Position numbers and translations under genes: made by a program. Below, piece after piece: positions 37,501-46,436 of a stretch of 51,896 bases of DNA. The stretch spans positions 1 through 51,896 of the forward strand of contig NZ_LHZU01000122.1 of the NCBI RefSeq assembly GCF_001580995.1. Reading direction: 5' to 3'. Source of the stretch: Acetobacter senegalensis (GTDB lineage: Bacteria; Pseudomonadota; Alphaproteobacteria; Acetobacterales; Acetobacteraceae). Below the pieces are notes generated by a model. That model saw only the letters and a list, made by a program, of their open reading frames with translations, did no database searches and had not been told where the DNA came from. Each line of letters starts with the position of its first letter. The first letter of the stretch is position 1.

Positions 37501-38610
37501 ATGAGATCAGGTCCTTTTCGCGTAGCTCTGGCCACAAGCTTTGCTTTTGCCACAGGCATCCTGATGCCGCTTTCCCTCCGGGCTTCGGATGAAATAGTCC
37601 CTTCAAAAACAGACCTTCTGCAGCATGCGCAGGCTGCTTTGTCGGTTCTCCCCACTCAATATTCTCTGACACTGCATACCCACCGAAATGGCGGCGGCTT
37701 TCACGCCTGGCAGCGCTTTGTCACTGTCAGCAGTCTTGTAGAGTATGAATCCGCTTCCGGTGATGGCCGCTTTTCCTCACTTGCACGGGCGCTTTTGGCA
37801 GATCGGCGTGGACTGGACGGGAATGACGATTTTCTCTGGGTTGCAGAGGCCGATCTGGATATGGCAGCGATCATGACGGATAAGCTGTCTCAACAGCACG
37901 CCATTCAGGACGCTGAGACAATCTTCAAACAGATTGCAACGCAGTATTGGGATGAAACCTGCGGTGGTGGCGTCTGGTGGGACCACGCCCGCACTTACAA
38001 AAATGCTATCACGAACGAACTTTTTCTTGACGTTGCCGCACGCCTGCAAAATGTGACTGGAAGTTCCGACTATAAAAACTGGGCAGAACGAACCTGGCGC
38101 TGGTTTTCAGAAAGCAGCATGATCTCCCCCTCCCATGCCGTCAATGATGGTCTGGATCATCATTGCCACAATAATGGTGGTCCACCATACAGCTATAATC
38201 AAGGCGTGGTTCTGGATGCGCTTCTGCATCTTTTCGCCATTACAGGTAAAAAACCACTTCTGGACGAGGCAACCCGCATCGCTGAAGAAGCCCTTGCGGC
38301 AGGAACAACACAGGGCAACGGTTTCCGGGAAGAGGAAGTCCCTATGACCGTCGATAGCCAGATTTTCCGGGGTATTTTTGTGCGGGCCTTCGGCCACCTC
38401 GTGCCAGCATTGCCCCCAGGTTCGGAACGAGCACGCCTGTCATCCTGGCTGCAGGACGAAAGTCGAGCATTATGGAAAAACCGTTTCCAGCAGACCCACT
38501 TTAACGCCACATGGGAAAAGGCCCCTCAACAGCCCACTGCACAGGCTCAAATTACCGCGGCCAACCTTTTCGTCGCCGCAGCATCTCTTCCGAACGACGC
38601 AACCCAGTGA
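37501..38610 (+). CDS. Glycoside hydrolase family 76 protein (alpha-1,6-mannanase-like)
   Basis: The 369-residue secreted protein begins with a signal peptide (cleavage near LRA-SD, residue 28). The GH76 catalytic Asp pair appears in GNDDFLWVAEADLDM (D109-D110). CGGGVWW (154-160), YKNAITNELFL (166-176) and YSYNQGVVLDALLHLFAITG are further family blocks. GH76 enzymes cut alpha-1,6-mannan backbones of fungal cell walls, and fungal Dfg5/Dcw1 members act on GPI glycans. It opens the plus-strand operon and its stop overlaps the GTG of the next gene. The mature enzyme would work in the periplasm or outside, releasing sugars for the ABC system. Confidence 0.87.
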   Translation: MRSGPFRVALATSFAFATGILMPLSLRASDEIVPSKTDLLQHAQAALSVLPTQYSLTLHTHRNGGGFHAWQRFVTVSSLVEYESASGDGRFSSLARALLADRRGLDGNDDFLWVAEADLDMAAIMTDKLSQQHAIQDAETIFKQIATQYWDETCGGGVWWDHARTYKNAITNELFLDVAARLQNVTGSSDYKNWAERTWRWFSESSMISPSHAVNDGLDHHCHNNGGPPYSYNQGVVLDALLHLFAITGKKPLLDEATRIAEEALAAGTTQGNGFREEEVPMTVDSQIFRGIFVRAFGHLVPALPPGSERARLSSWLQDESRALWKNRFQQTHFNATWEKAPQQPTAQAQITAANLFVAAASLPNDATQ

Positions 38611-39899
38611 AACGCCGCCTCTTCACCATCCTGTTTGGATGCTCCCTGCTTTTTGCTCATGAAGCCCGAGCCGGAAGTCTAACTGTCTTTTGCTCATCTA
38701 GCGGCACGGAAATGGCGTTGTGTCAGTCAGAAAGCCGGGCATGGGAGAAAGAAACGGGAAATACCGTCACGCTTATTCCCCTGCCGTCTGACTGGATCAC
38801 CATACTGCCGCTTTATAGGCAGGTGCTGTCCGCGCCGACCGCTGCAGCCGATGTTCTGGTTATTGATGGAACATGGCTGGGCACTCTTGCCCCCATGCTG
38901 GGGGCGCTGGAGGCAAAACAGGATGACCATGACCTTGCTCCAGGCCCCTTCTTTAACATCGGGCGGCGTGTCGCCGTGCCTTGGTACCGTGATGTGGGAC
39001 TGTTGTTCTACCGCCAGGATCTGCTTGACCGGTATCACCTGCCGGTGCCCGACACATGGGATGATCTGACCCGTGAAGCACACCTTATTCAGGATGGGGA
39101 GCGCACCCATGGGCAACACGATATGTGGGGATATGTCTGGCAAGGCCGCACAGCAGAAAGCCTGATCTGCAATGCCCTCGAATGGTTTGGCCCAAAAGGC
39201 GGAACCCTTGTTTCCGAAAACGGTACAGTTGAGTTGGATAACGCACTGGCGCATCAGGCTCTGGCACGGGCGGTAGGCTGGTTAGGTGCAGTGTCCCCCC
39301 CAGGCGTTCTATCGGATGATGAGGAAGCGACCCGTGGAGCCTTCCAGACCGGCCATGCCGTGTTCATGCGCAACTGGGTTTATGCATGGGCTCTGGCGAA
39401 CGCGCCTGGTAGCCCGGTTGCGGGAAAGGTCGGCGTTGCCCCCCTGCCCCGCGTACAGACTTCCGACCCGGCACGCGGGGTGGATGGCACGGTTTATCTG
39501 GGCATGGCACGCAATACCGCCCACCAGGCAGAAGCCCAGGCCTTCATACAGTATCTGACATCCGCCTCCATTGAGAGGGAACGGGCGATTGCCGGGGCCT
39601 ATATCCCGGCGCGTCACGCCCTGCTTGACGATCCGATGGTTCGAGCAGCCTTGCCCATCATCGCGCTGATCCGTCAGGCATTGGACCATCCAGTCATACG
39701 GCCCGTCGCCGCAACCGGAGTGGATTATCCGCAACTCGCTTGGCGCGTGGAAAACGGCTTCCATGACATCCTGCGAGGGCAAGTTACCATCACCGAGGGG
39801 CTTCATACTCTTTCACAAACACTTCTTGGCATGGCTCAGCGGGGCGCTTGGTGCCAGACCCCCTCTCGCCCTAATCTCTGTATGGAGAAGACACAATGA
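38607..39899 (+). CDS. Sugar ABC transporter substrate-binding protein (CUT1)
   Basis: GTG 38607 overlaps the GH76 stop (GTGA) and gives 430 residues with a clear signal peptide (MKRRLFTILFGCSLLFAHEA, cleavage ARA-GS). The family 1 extracellular solute-binding fold is seen in LTVFCSSSGTEMALCQSESR, ADVLVIDGTWLG, WYRDVGLLFYRQDLLDRY, PVPDTWDDLTREA and GVAPLPRV. Such proteins bind oligosaccharides for a MalF/MalG-type channel, encoded further on in this operon. The longer open frame upstream to 38511 lies inside GH76 and is not used. The gene overlaps the next start by 4 bp (ATGA). Confidence 0.9.
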   Translation: MKRRLFTILFGCSLLFAHEARAGSLTVFCSSSGTEMALCQSESRAWEKETGNTVTLIPLPSDWITILPLYRQVLSAPTAAADVLVIDGTWLGTLAPMLGALEAKQDDHDLAPGPFFNIGRRVAVPWYRDVGLLFYRQDLLDRYHLPVPDTWDDLTREAHLIQDGERTHGQHDMWGYVWQGRTAESLICNALEWFGPKGGTLVSENGTVELDNALAHQALARAVGWLGAVSPPGVLSDDEEATRGAFQTGHAVFMRNWVYAWALANAPGSPVAGKVGVAPLPRVQTSDPARGVDGTVYLGMARNTAHQAEAQAFIQYLTSASIERERAIAGAYIPARHALLDDPMVRAALPIIALIRQALDHPVIRPVAATGVDYPQLAWRVENGFHDILRGQVTITEGLHTLSQTLLGMAQRGAWCQTPSRPNLCMEKTQ

Positions 39900-40768
39900 C
39901 TATTCATGTCGGTACCGCACCTGATGCCTGGGGCGTCTGGTATGCTGAAGATCCGCGCCAGACACCGTGGGAACGCTACCTCAATGAGGTGGCACGCGCG
40001 GGATATGCCTGGACCGAACTGGGGCCATGGGGGTACCTCCCGACAGACCGCGCACAGTTGAATGATGCGCTGGCATCGCGCAATCTCGCTCTGTGTGGTG
40101 CGGCCGTCGTGCATCCGCTTGCCCAGCCCGATGCGCTGAAAACCCTTTCCGACCGCCTTGCTCCGCTTTGCGAAACACTGGTGGCGACGCGTACTCCCTG
40201 GCTCCTGTTGATGGATGATTCAGACGTCTATGCCACGCGCGAGGCCCGCATTGCAGCCCCTGAAACATGGCAGCACATCATGCGCGTGATTACGGAAACT
40301 GGCCGAAGGGTCGCACAGAGTTATGGATTACATCTGCTCATCCACCCGCACGTTGGCACGGCCATTGAAACGGAAGAGGAAATTATGCGGCTCATGGCTG
40401 ACACACCAGCAGAATTTGTCAAACTCTGCTTCGATTTTGGACACCACGCCTATACCGGGGCGAATGCTCTCGCCTTCATGCGCAGCTATGCGGACCGCAT
40501 TCCCTACTATCATTTTAAAAATCTGGATGGCGTCATCCACGCCCGCGCAATGGCTGACGGTACGCCATTCATGGACGTCTTTCAGAATGGCGTCATGTGT
40601 GAACTGGACAAAGGCATCATGGATTTTGCCGCGGTCGTATCGTTCCTGAAGGAACGGAACTTCGACGGCTTTGCTATTGTCGAGCAGGACATGTACCCTT
40701 GCCCACCGGAAAAACCGTTTCCCATCGCTCTGCACAATCGCGCAGTCCTGAAGCAACTTGGACTGTGA
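39896..40768 (+). CDS. IolE-like TIM-barrel sugar isomerase/epimerase or dehydratase
   Basis: This 290-residue protein belongs to the xylose isomerase-like/AP-endonuclease-2 barrel family. GTAPDAWGVWYAEDPRQTPW and YAWTELGPWGYLPT are typical of the IolE-related branch (2-keto-myo-inositol dehydratase and relatives). Metal ligands can be placed at the Glu of TELGPWG, the Asp of CFDFGHHAY, the His of YYHFKNLD and the Glu of AIVEQDMY. The reaction could be dehydration of an inosose or isomerisation of a keto-sugar made by the Gfo/Idh enzyme encoded divergently. It is cytoplasmic and overlaps its upstream neighbour by 4 bp. Confidence 0.85.
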   Translation: MTIHVGTAPDAWGVWYAEDPRQTPWERYLNEVARAGYAWTELGPWGYLPTDRAQLNDALASRNLALCGAAVVHPLAQPDALKTLSDRLAPLCETLVATRTPWLLLMDDSDVYATREARIAAPETWQHIMRVITETGRRVAQSYGLHLLIHPHVGTAIETEEEIMRLMADTPAEFVKLCFDFGHHAYTGANALAFMRSYADRIPYYHFKNLDGVIHARAMADGTPFMDVFQNGVMCELDKGIMDFAAVVSFLKERNFDGFAIVEQDMYPCPPEKPFPIALHNRAVLKQLGL

Positions 40769-40776
40769 CATCGACG

Positions 40777-41694
40777 ATGAAGCCTTCCTATGCAATCGGC
40801 GTGGATGTCGGCGCGACAAAAATTGCAGCCGCCTGGGTTGAATTATCCACGGGCCAACTCGGACCGGTTCTGCGTATTCCAACCCGGCGGGACGCGCCGG
40901 GAGAGGAGATTGTCGCGGATATTATCAGTCTGGCGCTTGCAATTGAACTGCCCGACAACCCTGACAGTGCCCTCCTTTTGGGTGTAGGGGTGGCCGTGCC
41001 GGAACTGGTCGACCTGCACGGCACAATCCGCAGCCAGTGGAATTTTCCGCTTCCGCATCTGCTGGACCGTCTGGAAGCGGCGCTCTCCGTCCCGGCCCGC
41101 GCCGAGAGTGACGTACGCGTCGCAGCCCTCGCGGAAGCCCGCTTTGGCGCAGGCCGCGACTGTGACAATTTTGTTTATTTCTCTCTCGGATCAGGCATGA
41201 GCTATACGCTATGTCTTAATGGAAAACCTTATTCAGGATCGCATGGTTTTGCGATTCATTTTGCCAGTTCTGAACTAGCGGTGCCTGCACAGGACCGTTC
41301 AGCTCTCGTTGCTGCCATCCCCGAGGACTATGCATCCGGGCTGGGGATGGTACGTCTGTGGCAGGAACGCGGCGGATTCCCGCTTGCGCAAGGGATTCAC
41401 ACGCTTGAAGCTCTGGCAGCGCAAGGGAATGCGTGCGCACAGAACGTGATCGCAGATGCTGCTGGGATGGGAGGACGTTTGATCGCCCAAATCGTCAATA
41501 TGCTGGACCCGGAAAAAATCATTCTGGGAGGCGGCCTGGGCTGCTCCACTGGCACCTATCGCACCGGGCTGGAAACAGAAATTCGCGCCCATATTTGGGA
41601 ACAATCCTGCACGAATATTCCCTTGGTGATGGCGGGCCTTGACGAAAACGCCGGAGTTATCGGCGCAGCTCTTGCCGCAGCCCCTCCCGGATAA
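40777..41694 (+). CDS. ROK family sugar kinase-like protein, atypical
   Basis: The protein is 306 residues from ATG 40777; a GTG at 40765 overlapping the previous stop is an alternative. There is no helix-turn-helix. YAIGVDVGATKIAAAWVEL is the N-terminal phosphate-binding loop, and the catalytic-Asp block reads ESDVRVAALAEARFGAGRD where END is usual. The expected GEIGH and the Cys-rich ROK zinc signature are missing: the region reads GSHGFAIHF. IVNMLDPEKIILGGGLG ends the sugar-kinase fold normally. It may phosphorylate an unusual sugar with a changed metal site, or be a sensor. It lies within the sugar-transporter operon. Confidence 0.8.
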   Translation: MKPSYAIGVDVGATKIAAAWVELSTGQLGPVLRIPTRRDAPGEEIVADIISLALAIELPDNPDSALLLGVGVAVPELVDLHGTIRSQWNFPLPHLLDRLEAALSVPARAESDVRVAALAEARFGAGRDCDNFVYFSLGSGMSYTLCLNGKPYSGSHGFAIHFASSELAVPAQDRSALVAAIPEDYASGLGMVRLWQERGGFPLAQGIHTLEALAAQGNACAQNVIADAAGMGGRLIAQIVNMLDPEKIILGGGLGCSTGTYRTGLETEIRAHIWEQSCTNIPLVMAGLDENAGVIGAALAAAPPG

Positions 41695-41701
41695 ATACCC
41701 C

Positions 41702-42604
41702 ATGCCGCAAAATAAACAGGGACGAGAAATATTTCTCTGGCAGCCGTGGCTACTCCTTACCCCAACACTCATCACGCTCATGGCGCTCGTTCTGATCCCT
41801 CTGCTCCAGACCATTCGCCTCGCCTTTACAGCAGATGCACATGGGCTCGTCCCTCCACATGCCGGGCTGACATTTGAAAATTTCCATCTACTGGCAACTG
41901 ATACTGCGTGGTGGCATGCCGCGGGTACGACTATTCTGTTTGCTCTGAGCGCTGTTGTGGTGGAAACTGCTCTAGGTGTTGCGCTCGCCCTTTTGCTGCA
42001 AAAGATGGACATTCGCCTGCGGGGATTTCTGCTGGCTATCATGCTGCTTCCTTGGGCCGTCCCTGCGGTGGTTGCCGCGCGCTTGTGGGGCTGGATGCTC
42101 AATCCGCATTATGGAATTATCAACGCAGCCCTTATGACAGTTGGCTTTATCCACCAGGGGAGTGAGTGGACTACATCACCAATGGGCATGCTGGCCATTA
42201 TGGTCCTCGTCGATATTTGGCAGGCAACCCCCTTCATGACGCTTCTTGCTCTTGCTGGACTGCAATCCTTACCCACCGATACGCTGGAAGCGGCCCGCAT
42301 GGACGGGGCGACACCATGGCAGACTTTTCGCGCCATCACGCTTCCGCTACTATGGCACCCACTGATGGCAGCGGCTCTCTTCCGCTTACTCGATGCCCTG
42401 AGAATGTTCGACCTGTCGAGCGTACTCTATGGAGCGGATATCCATGGCATGACACTGTCCGTCTTTGTCCAGACGCAAATTGTCCAGTTTGGCGCGCAAG
42501 GCTATGGCGCGGCATCAGCCCTCTCCACGCTGGCAATTATCGCCATGACAGCTGTTCTGTTCTGGGCATGCGTCTCCCGGCTGGCACCGAAGCATATGCC
42601 GTGA
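41702..42604 (+). CDS. Sugar ABC transporter permease (MalF/UgpA type)
   Basis: ATG 41702 gives 300 residues with six or so membrane helices. The first begins LLLTPTLITLMALVLIPLLQ, and the coupling-helix motif is EAARMDGATPWQTFRAITLPL, which contacts the ATPase. The family imports oligosaccharides or glycerol phosphates. The stop overlaps the GTG start of the second permease gene (GTGA at 42601). Together with its neighbours it makes a complete CUT1 importer. Confidence 0.9.
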   Translation: MPQNKQGREIFLWQPWLLLTPTLITLMALVLIPLLQTIRLAFTADAHGLVPPHAGLTFENFHLLATDTAWWHAAGTTILFALSAVVVETALGVALALLLQKMDIRLRGFLLAIMLLPWAVPAVVAARLWGWMLNPHYGIINAALMTVGFIHQGSEWTTSPMGMLAIMVLVDIWQATPFMTLLALAGLQSLPTDTLEAARMDGATPWQTFRAITLPLLWHPLMAAALFRLLDALRMFDLSSVLYGADIHGMTLSVFVQTQIVQFGAQGYGAASALSTLAIIAMTAVLFWACVSRLAPKHMP

Positions 42605-43422
42605 GCCACTTACCCTCCTCTCTTTGGCGCTGGGTCATCCTATCTGTCGCCCTCCTCCAGCCCCTTTTACCGCTTTACTGGGCGCTTGTGACGTCCTTTC
42701 GGAAAGGATCTGATCTTTTTTCGACAGTGCCTTTCGCGCCCCCATCTTTTGAAAATTACAGCGGCCTGCTCTCCAATCCTACCTGGTGGCATGATGCCGC
42801 CAACTCTCTGATTTCAGCAAGTGCCGTTGCCCTCATTACCCTGATACTGGCCATTCCTGCGGCCTACGCGCTCGGGCGCATGTCTTTTCAGGGTCGGAAT
42901 ACTGTTCTTGCTCTGTTGCTTGGATGCGCCATGCTGCCGCAAATTGCCATCCTATCCGGCCTGTTCACGGTCATCTCGAAACTTGGGCTCTATAATCGCC
43001 TTGGCAGTCTGATTTTTGCGGATCTTTTTTTTGCTCTCCCGTTTGCAATATGGCTTCTCACTGGCTTTTTCCGTGATCTGCCACGCGACCTGGATGATGC
43101 CGGCAGACTGGATGGATGCGGCATCATGCGACGCATTCTGATAATCCATCTACCTCTGGTCTGGCCGGGACTTGCCGCAACGGGCTTGCTGACATTCATC
43201 AACTGCTGGAACGAATTCCTTTTTGGCCTGACCTTCACACTCAGCGATTCAGCACGCACCCTGCCCGTCAGCATCGGCCTTATTTCGGCCCCTAGCAGGT
43301 TTGAACTCCCGTTCGGGCTTATCATGGCGGCATCCCTTCTTGGAACTTTGCCTCCCATTCTCCTGGTTCTATTTTTTCAGCGCCGCATTGCAGCAGGTCT
43401 GACCGCAGGAGCAGTAAAATGA
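42601..43422 (+). CDS. Sugar ABC transporter permease (MalG/UgpE type)
   Basis: GTG 42601 is chosen because it overlaps the previous stop and starts a normal MalG-type N-terminus (VSHLPSSLWRWVILSVALLQ); the open frame upstream of it lies antisense-free but inside the first permease gene in another frame. The 273-residue protein carries the coupling motif DDAGRLDGCGIMRRILIIHLP and a C-terminal helix. It pairs with the preceding permease. Its stop overlaps the start of the ROK regulator gene by 4 bp. Confidence 0.9.
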   Translation: MSHLPSSLWRWVILSVALLQPLLPLYWALVTSFRKGSDLFSTVPFAPPSFENYSGLLSNPTWWHDAANSLISASAVALITLILAIPAAYALGRMSFQGRNTVLALLLGCAMLPQIAILSGLFTVISKLGLYNRLGSLIFADLFFALPFAIWLLTGFFRDLPRDLDDAGRLDGCGIMRRILIIHLPLVWPGLAATGLLTFINCWNEFLFGLTFTLSDSARTLPVSIGLISAPSRFELPFGLIMAASLLGTLPPILLVLFFQRRIAAGLTAGAVK

Positions 43423-44627
43423 GCGACCACAACACACCTGACGGAGCAGGACAGGCTTTTTCGCGCATCTACAACCGGCGTCTTGTATTTGAACTGCTGC
43501 ACCAGAATGGCCCACTCAGCCGCGTGGATATTGCCCAGAGGATTGGGCTGAAGCCGCAGACAATCTCCGGCATAACGCGCGAATTGCTGGATCAGGGCCT
43601 GATCCGCGAGGCCGGTCGCTCCACAGGCCTGCGCGGGCAACCGCAAATCTATCTGGCCCCCAACCCGGAGGCAGGATACGCTCTTGGTCTGCATGTCGAT
43701 CGGGGCCAGATTACTGCCGTTCTGGGCGACCTTCTACTCAATATCGTTGGTCGCCTCGACTGGTCAGGCGATACGACAGACCCGGCCGCCAGCATGGCCG
43801 TCATGACCCATATGGTCTGCCAGCTTCTGGCAGATAGCAACATCGAACACAGTGCCGTCTGGGGGCTTGGCCTGGTTCTACCCACTCTGAACGCCGACAT
43901 TTATGAAATTGAAATGTGTATGCCCGGCTGGGAGTTATGGAGGGACATTGATCTGGCGCATGAATTAACAACACAGCTGAAAATTCCCGTCTTGACAGAA
44001 AATGACGCTACGGCAGCCGCCATTGGCACATTGCTCCACCACTCTGCCGGGTCTCTGCGCAATTTTGTCCTGATCTACATAGGGTACGGAACTGGCGCTG
44101 GCATTGTTGTAGACGGCATGCCGGTAAAAGGCGTACGCGGCAACGCGGGAGAATTCGGCCTGCTCCCAGCACCTGACGGAGAAGGCGTGATTGACGATCG
44201 GCTCTCCCTACATGCGGTCGCGCGTCTGCTGGAGCGCCCTGTGGAGGAACTGACGCCCGAAGCGCTGAGTGAGCTGCATCACCACCGTGACAGCCGTCTC
44301 ATGCACTGGATGGAAGAAGCCGCGCGAATCCTCCGCTATTTGGTGTCCATCATGGAAACAGCGTTTGACCCGGAAACCGTTCTTCTTGGCGGCGCATTAC
44401 CGGAATCCATTCTCTCGGCGCTGGTTGAGAGAAGCTATCCCCTCCTGTCTTCCTTGAGCGCCCTGCGCGTGCGCGATGTACCGCGCTTTTCTATCACGCA
44501 CCTTGTAACCGACGGCCCGGTTATTGGGGGAATGTGCCTGCCAATTTTTGTGAATACACGGTCGGATTTTCGCAATCTTTATATCCGGCATGTCGCTGGG
44601 GATGAAAGGCCGTTTGATCACCGATGA
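43419..44627 (+). CDS. ROK family transcriptional regulator (NagC/XylR type)
   Basis: This 402-residue protein has an N-terminal winged helix (IYNRRLVFELLHQNGPLSRV, AQRIGLKPQTISGITRELL) joined to a ROK sugar-binding domain. END is intact in TENDATAAAIGTL, followed by YIGYGTGAGIVVDG and GNAGEFGL, where the usual catalytic or zinc His after GE-G is not seen. Such proteins repress sugar operons until a sugar or sugar phosphate binds. Placed inside the transporter operon, between permease and ATPase genes, it probably controls this locus and the divergent genes. It overlaps both neighbours by 4 bp. Confidence 0.9.
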   Translation: MSDHNTPDGAGQAFSRIYNRRLVFELLHQNGPLSRVDIAQRIGLKPQTISGITRELLDQGLIREAGRSTGLRGQPQIYLAPNPEAGYALGLHVDRGQITAVLGDLLLNIVGRLDWSGDTTDPAASMAVMTHMVCQLLADSNIEHSAVWGLGLVLPTLNADIYEIEMCMPGWELWRDIDLAHELTTQLKIPVLTENDATAAAIGTLLHHSAGSLRNFVLIYIGYGTGAGIVVDGMPVKGVRGNAGEFGLLPAPDGEGVIDDRLSLHAVARLLERPVEELTPEALSELHHHRDSRLMHWMEEAARILRYLVSIMETAFDPETVLLGGALPESILSALVERSYPLLSSLSALRVRDVPRFSITHLVTDGPVIGGMCLPIFVNTRSDFRNLYIRHVAGDERPFDHR

Positions 44628-45727
44628 CTGTCTCTGGCTTTCTCACCCTCAAAAACGTCCGCAAGGCTTATCATGGAAAAGAGATTGTCAAAGACATTTC
44701 TCTTTCCGTGAAACAGGGGGAATTCGTGGTATTTGTCGGCCCTTCCGGGTGCGGTAAATCAACCCTCCTGCGCATGATCGCAGGACTGGAAACACTCTCA
44801 TCCGGGATAGTGTCCATCAATGGCCAAGAGGTGACTAACGTCGAAGCCTCCAAGCGCGGCGTGGCCATGGTATTCCAGTCCTACGCCCTGTATCCACATA
44901 TGACCGTACGCCGGAACATGGACTTCAACCTTCGGATTGCGAAACTCCCTGCTCATGAAATTGCAGAACGTATTTCTGAGGTCGCACGTATTCTCAGGCT
45001 GGAACCTTATCTGGAGTGCAAACCTGGCACATTGTCAGGTGGTCAGAGGCAGCGTGTCGCAATAGGGCGTGCCATTGTTAGAAAACCAAAACTCTTTCTG
45101 TTTGATGAACCTCTCTCCAATCTGGATGCGGAACTGCGGAACCATATGCGGATTGAACTGGCAACGCTACATCGTAAACTCGGTGCCACCACGCTCTATG
45201 TCACGCACGACCAGGTGGAAGCCATGACATTGGCAGATCGGATTGTGGTACTTCGCGATGGTGATATTGAACAGGTTGGCACCCCTCTGGAACTTTATCA
45301 TACCCCTCGCACACTCTTTGTCGCTGGCTTCATTGGCTCAGCTTCCATGAATTTCATCCCTCTGACGCTACTAAAAACAGACGGTAACGTAAGCCATTTA
45401 CAGCTCGCCAACAGTGTCACACTAACATTACCATCTCCGCTGCCACGTCTTGAAGGTCAAATAGGAACTCTTGGTATCAGACCAGAGGATATTCGTATTA
45501 CAGAGGGTAAAGACGCCATGTTTCAGGGCACAGTCCTGATGGTCGAACATCTCGGCGCCCTCACTTTGCTCCATGTTCGTTTTCTAGAAGACATCACACT
45601 GAAAATTCAGACAACAGGCAGCGCATCCCCGCGAGTGGGAGAAGCACTTTCATTCTCCTTTTTACCTGATGCCTGTCATGTTTTCGATCAAGACGGCCTA
45701 GCTTACAGAGCAGACACAAAACACTGA
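44624..45727 (+). CDS. Sugar ABC transporter ATPase (MalK/UgpC type)
   Basis: The 367-residue ATPase has Walker A GPSGCGKST, the Q-loop VFQSYALYPHMTV, signature LSGGQRQRVAIGRAI, Walker B LFLFDEPLSNLD and the switch LYVTHDQVEAMTLADRI. A C-terminal TOBE/OB extension (IGTLGIRPEDIRI) is typical of the CUT1 ATPases. It energises the two permeases encoded upstream and is the last gene of the operon. No clear terminator hairpin follows. Confidence 0.93.
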   Translation: MTVSGFLTLKNVRKAYHGKEIVKDISLSVKQGEFVVFVGPSGCGKSTLLRMIAGLETLSSGIVSINGQEVTNVEASKRGVAMVFQSYALYPHMTVRRNMDFNLRIAKLPAHEIAERISEVARILRLEPYLECKPGTLSGGQRQRVAIGRAIVRKPKLFLFDEPLSNLDAELRNHMRIELATLHRKLGATTLYVTHDQVEAMTLADRIVVLRDGDIEQVGTPLELYHTPRTLFVAGFIGSASMNFIPLTLLKTDGNVSHLQLANSVTLTLPSPLPRLEGQIGTLGIRPEDIRITEGKDAMFQGTVLMVEHLGALTLLHVRFLEDITLKIQTTGSASPRVGEALSFSFLPDACHVFDQDGLAYRADTKH

Positions 45728-45889
45728 CAATCTCCCCTACTCAACCCAGAAGGTCTGGAAAAACGCGTGAACTCGCATGTTGTTCTACGGCTCAATCCTT
45801 CACACTGCCTGAAATCATGTAGCCAAGACATCAATCAGCGCTTCTTTGGCCTCTCTCCCGGTTGTTCAGCGTCTGGATCAATAGCCTCA

Positions 45890-46290
45890 GGACGCATTCT
45901 TTAAGATAGAAGATGACCCTGGCGGCGATGTGGATTGCTGACATGAAGGTGTGAGCACAGCGGTCATATCGTGTTGTGACACGTCACCAGTCTTTCAGCT
46001 TTGCGAACATGTTTTCGATAAGATACGCCTTTTATAAAGCCGCTTTTTAAGCGGGGATACCGGCCTCCTATGCACTTTAAGATGTGCCGCATCGATCATC
46101 AAACGGGTCGAACACGTCTTCTCGGATCAAAAATCATAGAGTGGGCTATTCATATGAGCGGTCAGTATCGAACGAGCCACCATGATAATCGGGCTCACAA
46201 ATATCATCCAGAATATACACCGTTTCCTCATCCTAAAGCGGATCAGCGCAGCGGCGTAGACGTTCAGGATGAAGATGCCTTTCTTCGAAC
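45890..46290 (-). pseudogene. IS5-family (IS427-like) transposase remnant with internal deletion
   Basis: Minus-strand fragments read LMIDAAHLKVHRRPVSPLKK, the first catalytic-Asp block, joined almost directly to AYLIENMFAKLKDW, stop, then TTRYDRCAHTFMSAIHIAAR and VIFYL, the C-terminal block. The central part with the other catalytic residues is gone, a frame change joins the halves near 46030, and a TGA interrupts DW-R. The plus-strand 80-codon frame at 46070 is its shadow. The rest of 45728-46436 is AT-rich and without a gene. Confidence 0.7.
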
Positions 46291-46436
46291 TGCCTTACAA
46301 AAATTTAGATAAATTCATATTATATGGAAATTATAAATATAACAAAACAACATTTAATATATTAATAGTGATATATTAACATGCGCAAAATAAATATCAA
46401 TCATCTTATTGTTTTCAATATACTTGGAGATAGAAG

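Noticed and set aside
46070..46312. Plus-strand 80-codon open frame before luxI
   Set aside because: The opposite strand reads as IS5-type transposase blocks, so this frame is a shadow.
46313..46436. Search for a lux box upstream of luxI
   Set aside because: The AT-rich region contains no 18-22 bp palindrome of lux-box type.
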